From positions 62,001 to 126,000 of the forward strand of contig JBBQZP010000001.1 of NCBI GenBank assembly GCA_038207585.1: a stretch of DNA of 64,000 nucleotides, read 5' to 3'. Within the stretch, counting starts at the first letter, position 1; every line of letters starts with the position of its first letter. Below are positions 43,639-51,400 of the stretch, piece after piece. Both the position numbers and the translations under genes were made by a program. This stretch comes from JBBQZP01 sp038207585. GTDB taxonomy: Bacteria > Pseudomonadota > Alphaproteobacteria > Rhodobacterales > Rhodobacteraceae. The notes under the pieces were generated by a model that was not told the DNA's origin, made no database searches, and worked only from the letters and a program-made list of their open reading frames with translations.

Positions 43639-44802
43639 GTTCGGCGTAAAGCCTGCGATTTCGGCAATCAGGGAATTAAGAACCATCCGCCCGCGCAACG
43701 ACGGAACCAAACGGTCGTCTATAAGCGAAACCATGCCAATTTCCTCCAGGTGCGTCATTTTTTCGACCGGCAATCGCGCGCTTGTCAGCTTTTCATAGCG
43801 CGAAACTTCCATTCCCTCCGTCAGGCGAAGTGACATCATCAGATATTCATTTGCCTGATCTGCGAATGACAGGATGCTGCGTTCAAGTTCCCCATTCCCA
43901 CCCTTCTCCACACGGGAAAGCCAGGCCTCGGGCAATTTCGGTGCTTCGGTCGCGTAGCGCTGGCCGTGTATGGTAAGTCGCCCGTGCGCCCCCGGACCAA
44001 TGCCGACATAGTCGCCCATCCGCCAATAAATCAGATTGTGCCTTGACTCAGACCCCTTTTGGGCATGGTTAGAGACTTCATAGGCCGATAGACCCGCCGC
44101 ATCGCATGCGGATTGCGTTAGCTCATAGGCGTCGGCAGAGGCATCCTCATTGGGTAGTCCGTGCAGTTGACCCCGTTCAAATCGTTGACCGAAAACAGTC
44201 CCCTTTTCGATTGTCAGTTGATAAAGCGACAAGTGGTCTGCCGCCATGTTGAGGGCGGTTTTCAGCTCGCGATCCCAATCAGACAAACTTTGATCCTGCC
44301 TCCCGTAAATCAGATCAAAGCTGACGCGATCAAAGATGGTGCGCCCGACGTCAAACGCACGCCGCGCATCAGATGCCGAATGAAGTCGACCCAGGCGGCG
44401 CAGATCAGCATCGTTCAACGCCTGAATCCCCATCGAGATGCGGTTGACGCCCGCATCCCGAAAGCCGCGGAACCGGCCGGTTTCGACAGAACCGGGATTG
44501 GCCTCAAGCGTGATCTCGCAGTCGTTCGCCAGCGTCCAGGTTTGGCGCACTCGCTCAAGAATTGCTGCAACCAGATCGGGGCTCATCAAAGAGGGTGTGC
44601 CGCCGCCGAAAAACACGGAATTCAGAATTCTCCCACCCAGTTCCGTACCCGCGCGCTCGATTTCGGACAAATATGCCCGCGCCCAGCGGTCTTGGTCAAC
44701 AGACGTGGACACATGGCTGTTAAAGTCACAATACGGGCATTTAGACACACAATATGGCCAGTGAACGTACAGGCCAAAGCCGCCGTGTCGCCAGTCTTCC
44801 AT
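43630..44802 (-). CDS. hemW: Radical SAM heme chaperone HemW
   Basis: A 390-residue radical-SAM protein related to coproporphyrinogen dehydrogenase HemN. The cluster motif is CVSKCPYC, the CxxxCxxC form shared by both, and the VFFGGGTPSL SAM-contact loop follows. HemN has an extra downstream active-site set and is longer (about 450), so HemW, the heme chaperone, is favoured. The ATG at 44802 is 6 nt after AAGGG; an ATG at 44808 overlaps the ridA stop. It converges on parB with a 9-nt overlap. Confidence 0.9.
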   Translation of the reverse strand: MEDWRHGGFGLYVHWPYCVSKCPYCDFNSHVSTSVDQDRWARAYLSEIERAGTELGGRILNSVFFGGGTPSLMSPDLVAAILERVRQTWTLANDCEITLEANPGSVETGRFRGFRDAGVNRISMGIQALNDADLRRLGRLHSASDARRAFDVGRTIFDRVSFDLIYGRQDQSLSDWDRELKTALNMAADHLSLYQLTIEKGTVFGQRFERGQLHGLPNEDASADAYELTQSACDAAGLSAYEVSNHAQKGSESRHNLIYWRMGDYVGIGPGAHGRLTIHGQRYATEAPKLPEAWLSRVEKGGNGELERSILSFADQANEYLMMSLRLTEGMEVSRYEKLTSARLPVEKMTHLEEIGMVSLIDDRLVPSLRGRMVLNSLIAEIAGFTPNLN

Positions 44803-44804
44803 GG

Positions 44805-45179
44805 TCATCCCTTGAATGCCGTCACTTCAGTTTCGATCAGCATTTCGGCCCTGATCAAGCCTGCAATGACCATTGTTGCTGCCGGGCGGATCACACCGAA
44901 TGCGGCCCCAAGTTCCGGTATCACTGCGTCCACAAGGTTGACGTCTGTTACCGTATACTGAACGCGAACGACGTCCGACATATCAAACCCGGCCTGGCTC
45001 AACACGTCTTTTATTGTTGCAAAGCAGTTCCTTGCCTGTGATGCGATGTCATCCGGGATCGTCATTGTTGCATAATCATATCCGGTCACGCCCGATACGA
45101 AGCACCAACCGCCCTTTACCACCGCCCGACTGTAACCCATCGTCGCTTCGAACGGTGACCCCGTCGAAATCCGTTTCAT
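44805..45179 (-). CDS. RidA family protein
   Basis: A 124-residue YjgF/YER057c/UK114-type protein. Canonical RidA deaminates reactive enamine/imine intermediates; this copy is of the subgroup with PFEATMGYSRAVVKGGWCFVSG near the start and lacks the usual exact IPGRSA-like segment, so it may act on another substrate. The ATG at 45179 overlaps the rdgB stop (ATGA), and its stop lies just before the hemW start. Confidence 0.82.
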   Translation of the reverse strand: MKRISTGSPFEATMGYSRAVVKGGWCFVSGVTGYDYATMTIPDDIASQARNCFATIKDVLSQAGFDMSDVVRVQYTVTDVNLVDAVIPELGAAFGVIRPAATMVIAGLIRAEMLIETEVTAFKG

Positions 45180-45784
45180 GCAAAACACCCCGCAACCAGT
45201 TTACGGAACGCATCTGCACGGTGACTGATTTCATTTTTCTGCCATCGGTCCATTTCCCCAAAGGTCAGATCGAACCCGTCAGGCTGAAAGATCGGATCAT
45301 AGCCGTGCCCTTGGTTGCCCCGCATCGGCCAAACCACCTGACCGGGCATCACGCCTTCAAAAACTTCATCATGGCCATCAGGCCATGCAAGCACCAACGT
45401 ACACCGAAACTGTGCGCTGCGGGGGAAGGGAGCGCGAACCGCCTCCAGTTTTTCCCAAGTCGTTGCCATGGCCAGTGGAAAGTTACGGCCGGTCGGCGTT
45501 TCCGCCCAATCAGCCGTGTAAACCCCCGGCGCGCCGCCTAACGCATCAATGGAAATACCGGAATCGTCGGCCAACGCTGGCAGTCCGGTCGCGTTGCAGG
45601 CAAAATGGGCCTTTATGCGGGCATTGCCGACAAAGGTGCTTTCCGTTTCCTCGGGCTCGGCCAACCCTAGCGACCCGGCAGAGGAAACCTCAATTGAAAA
45701 AGGCTCTAACAAGCGCGAAATCTCTTCCAGCTTGCCCTGATTATGGGTTGCCACCAAAAGCCGGTCGCCGGTGAATTTCCGCAT
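45176..45784 (-). CDS. rdgB: XTP/dITP diphosphatase (non-canonical purine NTP pyrophosphatase)
   Basis: A 202-residue Ham1/RdgB-type enzyme removing inosine and xanthosine triphosphates. Motifs visible: LLVATHNQGKLEEI at the start, LPALADDSGISIDALGGAPGVYTADW in the middle, and QGHGYDPIFQPDGFD near the C-terminus. It sits between rph and ridA in the common rph-rdgB-(hemW) order, 3 bp after rph. Confidence 0.95.
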   Translation of the reverse strand: MRKFTGDRLLVATHNQGKLEEISRLLEPFSIEVSSAGSLGLAEPEETESTFVGNARIKAHFACNATGLPALADDSGISIDALGGAPGVYTADWAETPTGRNFPLAMATTWEKLEAVRAPFPRSAQFRCTLVLAWPDGHDEVFEGVMPGQVVWPMRGNQGHGYDPIFQPDGFDLTFGEMDRWQKNEISHRADAFRKLVAGCFA

Positions 45785-45787
45785 GCC

Positions 45788-46501
45788 CTACCCCAAAGCC
45801 GCCTTCTGAGCGGCAACCAAAGCCGCTGACCCTGCTTCGGCCAGATCCAGCAGCTTGCCCATTTCCTCTCGCGAAAACGTGGCACCCTCTGCAGACATTT
45901 GCACTTCGACCATCCGACCGCGCCCGGTCAGGATGAAATTTCCGTCGGTCCCAGCGTCACTGTCTTCTACATAGTCCAGATCAAGCACCGTCTGGCCTGC
46001 GTAAATACCACAGGACACGGCCGCGATATGGTCGATCATCGGGTCCGACACCACCGCCCCGGACTTCATCAGCTTGTTCATCGCCAACCGCAGCGCCACC
46101 CAACCGCCGGTGATCGACGCGCAGCGGGTGCCCCCATCGGCCTGCAGCACGTCACAGTCGATCACGATCTGCCGCTCGCCCAGCGCCGAGCGATCCACGC
46201 CCGCCCGCAATGCCCGCCCGATCAAGCGCTGAATTTCCTGCGTCCGCCCGGTTTGCTTTCCCGCCGCCGCTTCTCGCCGGTTGCGGCTGTTGGTGGCGCG
46301 GGGCAACATGCCGTATTCCGCCGTTACCCAACCCAGCCCGGTATTTTTAAGGAACGAAGGCGCCTTGTCTTCGATCGTGGCCGAGCACAGCACATGCGTT
46401 TCGCCCATCTTGATCAGGCACGAACCTTCGGCATGTTTCATCACGCCGGTTTCGATGGAAGTGGCGCGCATTTCGTCTAAAGCTCTGCCAGAGGGGCGCA
46501 T
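45788..46501 (-). CDS. rph: Ribonuclease PH
   Basis: A 237-residue phosphorolytic exoribonuclease that trims tRNA 3' ends. The family start MRPSGRALDEMRATSIETGV and the GWVTAEYGMLPRAT, TGRTQEIQRLIGRALRA and DCDVLQADGGTR motifs are all present. ATG at 46501 follows GGAAGGATCC. It is divergent from hrcA. Confidence 0.96.
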   Translation of the reverse strand: MRPSGRALDEMRATSIETGVMKHAEGSCLIKMGETHVLCSATIEDKAPSFLKNTGLGWVTAEYGMLPRATNSRNRREAAAGKQTGRTQEIQRLIGRALRAGVDRSALGERQIVIDCDVLQADGGTRCASITGGWVALRLAMNKLMKSGAVVSDPMIDHIAAVSCGIYAGQTVLDLDYVEDSDAGTDGNFILTGRGRMVEVQMSAEGATFSREEMGKLLDLAEAGSAALVAAQKAALG

Positions 46502-46564
46502 GGTTGGATCCTTCCGTTTGGGTTGCGCCAGATACGCCCCCGTGGTGCCGCGATGCAACCCACA

Positions 46565-46593
46565 TTGACGCGGCGGGCCGCTTCCCGCTATCT
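46565..46593 (+). promoter_or_regulatory. Promoter ahead of hrcA-grpE
   Basis: TTGACG at 46565-46570 and CTATCT at 46588-46593 with a 17-bp spacer, 28 bp before the hrcA ATG. The form TTGAC-N17-CTAT fits alphaproteobacterial housekeeping or heat-shock promoters. No CIRCE inverted repeat is visible here, so hrcA is probably not CIRCE-autoregulated in this gap. Confidence 0.5.
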
Positions 46594-46621
46594 TGGCACG
46601 CCCTTCGGAAAGCGGTTGCCC

Positions 46622-47692
46622 ATGTCTGACGGCCAGCGAATCCTGTCTGAAATGAACGACCGCTCGCGCGAGGTGTTTCGTCGCGTCGTCGAAGGCTACC
46701 TGGACTCCGGCGATCCGGTGGGGTCGCGCACCCTGACCCGCTCGATGAGCGAAAAGATCAGTGCTGCAACGATCCGAAATGTCATGCAAGACCTTGAATA
46801 TATGGGTCTTTTGAACAGTCCGCATGTATCGGCAGGCCGTATTCCCACGCATCTTGGCCTACGGATGTTTGTCGATGGCCTGCTGGAGGTCGGCGCGGTT
46901 GATGAGGAAGACCGCGTCAAGATCGACGCCTCGCTGACCAGCAACCAGTCCGATGTGACCAGCCTGCTGGACCGCGTGGGTTCGGCGCTTTCCGGTATCA
47001 CCAAGGGGGCGAGCCTTGTTCTGGCACCCAAGCAGGAAGCGCCGATCAAACATATCGAATTTGTATCCTTGGCGCAGGACCGGGCTTTGGTTGTGCTGGT
47101 CTTTGCCGATGGTCAGGTGGAAAACCGTGTGTTTACGCCCCCGGCCGGGCAAACACCGTCATCAATGCGCGAGGCTGCGAATTTCCTGAACGCCCTGGCC
47201 GAGGGCAAGACGCTGTCCGAACTGCGCCAGAACGTGACCCGCGATATATCCCGTCGCCGGCAAGAGATTGACCATCTGGCACGCGATCTGGTCGAATCGG
47301 GCCTCGCCGTGTGGGAGAATGCGGGCGAGGCAACCGAGCGATTGATCGTGCGCGGTCGCTCAAACCTGCTAGATGCCACAACCGAGGCACAGGATATCGA
47401 CCGCGTGCGCAGCCTGTTTGATGATCTGGAACGCACGCGCGACATCGCCGAATTTCTTGATCTGACCGAATCCGGCGAAGGTGTGCGCATTTTTATCGGC
47501 TCAGAGAACAAGCTTTTCTCACTTTCGGGTTCCTCTCTGGTCGTCTCTCCCTATATGAACGCTGACCGAAAGATCATCGGGGCGGTTGGGGTCATCGGGC
47601 CCACGCGGCTGAACTATGGCCGCATCGTTCCGATTGTTGATTACACGGCTCAACTTGTCGGGCGGCTGATGTCGGACCGGGGCAAGGGCTAA
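46622..47692 (+). CDS. hrcA: Heat-inducible transcription repressor HrcA
   Basis: A 356-residue repressor that binds CIRCE elements upstream of chaperone genes such as groESL. The N-terminal winged helix contains the conserved YLDSGDPVGSRTLTR and SAATIRNVMQDLE stretches, followed by SPHVSAGRIPTHLG; the C-terminal part carries the YGRIVPIVDYTAQLV signature. ATG at 46622 is chosen because it begins at the family N-terminus; the frame is open further upstream. It is followed by grpE after 3 bp. Confidence 0.95.
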   Translation: MSDGQRILSEMNDRSREVFRRVVEGYLDSGDPVGSRTLTRSMSEKISAATIRNVMQDLEYMGLLNSPHVSAGRIPTHLGLRMFVDGLLEVGAVDEEDRVKIDASLTSNQSDVTSLLDRVGSALSGITKGASLVLAPKQEAPIKHIEFVSLAQDRALVVLVFADGQVENRVFTPPAGQTPSSMREAANFLNALAEGKTLSELRQNVTRDISRRRQEIDHLARDLVESGLAVWENAGEATERLIVRGRSNLLDATTEAQDIDRVRSLFDDLERTRDIAEFLDLTESGEGVRIFIGSENKLFSLSGSSLVVSPYMNADRKIIGAVGVIGPTRLNYGRIVPIVDYTAQLVGRLMSDRGKG

Positions 47693-47695
47693 GAC

Positions 47696-48253
47696 ATGAA
47701 TGAGACAAGGAAAGACCAGATGGCACAGGATCCAGCCACCGCAGACGACGTGAACCTTGAGGAGATCGAGCAGTTCATTTCCGGCGAAGAAATTGAAACG
47801 CTACGGGCCGAACGCGACGATATGCGCGACCGCTTCATGCGCGCCTTGGCGGATGCCGAGAATGCGCGCAAGCGGGGCGAGCGCGACCGGCGCGAGGCCG
47901 AGCAGTATGGCGGATCGAAGCTCGCCCGTGACATGCTGCCCGTCTATGACAACCTGCGCCGCGCGCTGGACGTTGTGACCGATGAGCAGCGCACCCAAGC
48001 CTCGGCGTTGATCGAGGGGGTCGAACTGACCCTGCGCGAACTTCTCAACGTGCTGACGCGGCACGGCGTGACCCCGATTGTCCCCGACATCGGCGAGACG
48101 TTTGATCCGCAAATGCATCAGGCCATGTTCGAGGCGCCTTTGCCGGGCACGAAAGCGGGCCAGATCATTCAGGTGATGGGCGAAGGTTTCCTGCTGCATG
48201 ACCGCTTGCTGAGACCCGCGCAGGTTGGTGTTTCGTCCAACACCAAAGACTAG
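47696..48253 (+). CDS. grpE: Nucleotide exchange factor GrpE
   Basis: A 185-residue DnaK co-chaperone. A long N-terminal helix (ETLRAERDDMRDRFMRALADAENARKR region) forms the coiled-coil dimer and the C-terminal beta domain contains FDPQMHQAMFEAP and GFLLHDRLLRPAQVGVS. Two starts are plausible: ATG 47696 and ATG 47720 (after AAGGAAAG), giving 185 or 177 residues. It forms an operon with hrcA and is followed by a hairpin terminator. Confidence 0.94.
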   Translation: MNETRKDQMAQDPATADDVNLEEIEQFISGEEIETLRAERDDMRDRFMRALADAENARKRGERDRREAEQYGGSKLARDMLPVYDNLRRALDVVTDEQRTQASALIEGVELTLRELLNVLTRHGVTPIVPDIGETFDPQMHQAMFEAPLPGTKAGQIIQVMGEGFLLHDRLLRPAQVGVSSNTKD

Positions 48254-48286
48254 AACACCGCCATAATTTTTGCAGACCGGCACAAA

Positions 48287-48322
48287 AAAACAGCCGGGCC
48301 TTGATGGCCCGATTGCTGTTTT
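48287..48322 (+). terminator. Intrinsic terminator after grpE
   Basis: AAAACAGC-CGGGCC, loop TTGAT, then GGCCCG-ATT-GCTGTTTT: a 14-bp stem with a 3-nt bulge and T-run. The A-run on the left arm would let it work in reverse as well. It lies 33 bp after the grpE stop. The rest of the grpE-autotransporter gap (to 48485) holds no gene I can support. Confidence 0.8.
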
Positions 48323-48485
48323 GTGTCGTCAGTTCTGCAACTGTGCACAAGCAACACGCGGTAATCAGTTAGAATTAAGTAGATTTCTTGTCTGCGTGCC
48401 GTCAAAAAGAAGCGAGCCCGGTGTCGGTCTTTTGGCGCCGAGCAGAAGACTTCCCGAATTAAGCTTGTACACGGAGAATTCATTC

Positions 48486-51400
48486 ATGCGCATTTCCACC
48501 GCCAAGGCCGAAGTTCAAACATTGCGATCGGCGCTGATGTTGTCGACCGCCATGCTTACGGCATGTCTGTTTCTCCTTGATCCGCAAGCCGCCAACGCGG
48601 AAACGATCACCTGGGATGCCGAGCCCGGTGGCACTGCCGCTCCCGGAACAACGGGTGAGGCTGGCGATTCCGCGGTATCTAGTGGCAATGGAGACTGGAA
48701 CGTCGGCACGCTGAACTGGACAAACGATGGCGGCGATACCAACCGGACCTTTGTGACCGGCGATGATGTCCGGTTCACGGCAACCGGCGGCGGTACCGTT
48801 ACCATTGCGGGCGCAAGCACGATTCGCCCTGGTTCAATCCTTTTCGGCGCAAACAATTATGTGATCACCGGCGGCAGTATCGGCACCTCGGGCGGGCAGA
48901 CCATCGATACAAACGCGGGTGTCACCGCGACCATCGCGTCGAATATCACGGGTTCGGGGGCAATCTCGGTCAATTCGGCCGGAACGGGCATCTTGATCCT
49001 GTCGGGCAACAGCGACGGAACGGGGGATCTGACCGTCGATGGCGGCACACTGCGCGTGACCGGCTCGATCAACAATAACGTCATTAACAATGCAACGCTT
49101 GACCACAGCGGCACGATTACTGGGCAGTTGCTGGCGAATGGTGGCACCGTCAACAATACAGGATCGGTGGACAATCCAGTTCCCAACGCGTCGACTGTCG
49201 CCGTGGCGGGCGGCGTCTTCAACCAGCAGGTTGGCGGCCAGATTATCGGCAGGACGCGGGTGCGGTCAGGTGGAATTCTGAATGCGAACGGCGGCACGTT
49301 CACCGACCGGATCAATCTGAACGATGGCTTTGCGAACATCAACGCCGACACCAATGTAAGCGTGAACAACACGGATGGCGTTCTTGACGTCGGCGCTGGC
49401 ATCACGATGGGTGGAAATGTAACGCAAACAGGCGGCAGCACCGACAATGACGGGACGATCACCGGCACTGTCGATCTATCCCTTGGCACGTTCAATCAAG
49501 GCGCAGATGCAATCGTCGGCGGACTTGTCACTGTAGACGGCGGCATCTTGAATGCGAATGGCGGCTCGTTCACAACCGGCATCCTGCACACCGCCGGGAC
49601 GGTGAATTTCAATGCCGACACCTCAGCAGGCACGATCGAGAACGAAGCAGGGACGATGAACATCAATGCAGGGATAACCCTGGCAGCCCGCGTCCTGGTG
49701 ACGGGCGGCACCGTCAACAACTCTGGCGAAGTGGCCAATCCGGCTCTGGGCGCGTCGTCGGTTGATGTTGCGGGTGGGACGTTCAACCAACTGGCGGGCG
49801 GCGTCATCACCGGTCGGACTCGGGTGCGAAATGATGGTATCCTGAATGCGAACGGCGGCACTTTCACCGACGTGATCAATCTGGACGACGGAACTGCGAA
49901 CATCAACGCGAATACAACCGTCGATGTGAATGTGAACGACATCGACGGAGCGCTTAACATTGCGGCTGGCATCACACTGGGTGGTGACATCGTACAAAGT
50001 GCCGGCACGACGGATAACCGTGGAATTGTGGCCGGCGATGTTGCCCTTTCGGGCGGATCGTTCGAAAATCGCTCGGGTGCGCAACTGTCCGGGACGGCAA
50101 CTGTGTCGGGCGCCGGGGTTCTGAACGCGCGGGGCGGAACGTTTGCCAATCCGATTGCGATGACCGGCGGCACGACGAACATTCTTGGCAACACCTCCGT
50201 CAACGTCGGAAAGTCGGCGGGCAGTCTGGTGATCGCTTCAGGCGTAACGCAAACCGGTGGCATCGTGAACAGTGGCGGCACCACCGTGAACAACGGCACC
50301 GTCACCCTGAATGTCACCGCCAGTGGGGGCAGCTACACCCAGAATGCCGGTGGCACGACGGGCGGCACTGCCACAGCTTCGTCAACCGGAACGATCTTTG
50401 CGGCGGGCGGCATATTTACCGGCGGCATCATTAACAACGGCGGTACCGTTTCGGTGACCGGAAACGTCATCGCCAACCTGACACACAATGACGGCGATTC
50501 GACCATTCAGGCGACGCGCATTCTGACTGGCAACTTGACGCAGGCCGACGGCGATGTCCTGAACCTTGGCGAAATCACCGGGACGGTTCAGGTAAGCGGC
50601 GGCAACTTCCAACAGAATACCGGTGGTCGCGTTGGGTTGCTGGCCTCGGTCACGTCCGGGGGTATCATTACGGCCAATGGTGGCACGTTCGCGGGCGGGC
50701 TTCAGAACGATGGTGGCGCGATCAATGTGACAGCGGGAACGACTGGAAATCTTCGCAACAACAGCGGAACATCGACAATCGCCTCGACCGGCCTGATCAC
50801 AGGGACGGTCAACCAGGTAGCGGGCAATGTGCGTAACAATGGCGATATCGGCGGCACCGTCTCGGTGGCTGGCGGCACGTTCACGCAAACCGCAACTGGC
50901 ACCACAAGCGGTTTGCTAACGGCGACGGGCGGCGTTGTGGCTGCCAATGGCGGCGTCTTCACGGCCGGCGTGCGCAACGATGGTGCGGATGTGACGGTCG
51001 TCAATTCTGTATCAGGTGATTTCACCAACCAGAGCGGTTCTACAACGATTGATGCTGACGGCATTCTTACCGGAGATGTCGTGGTATCCGGTGGCACGGG
51101 CATCGTTTCCGGGCGTGTGATCGGGGCGCTGCGTGTGACAGGCGGCGCTGCCCGCACAACCGCAGGGTCAAGCGTAACGGCCGCGACACGGGTTGCAACC
51201 GGTGGCATCCTGAACGCCGATGGGGGCACCTTTGGCGGCAGTGGCATCACCAGCACGGGCGGCACAATAAATGTACGCGGCGTCGTCACCGGCAATATCG
51301 ACAATGCTTCCGGGCAACTGAACATCGGCGAAGGCCGGACGGTGGTCGGCGATGTTACCAGCACCTCAAACACGACGAACGAGGGCACCATCGACGGCCG

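Noticed and set aside
46502..46621. CIRCE element upstream of hrcA
   Set aside because: I searched for the TTAGCACTC-N9-GAGTGCTAA inverted repeat and do not see it or a close variant in this gap.
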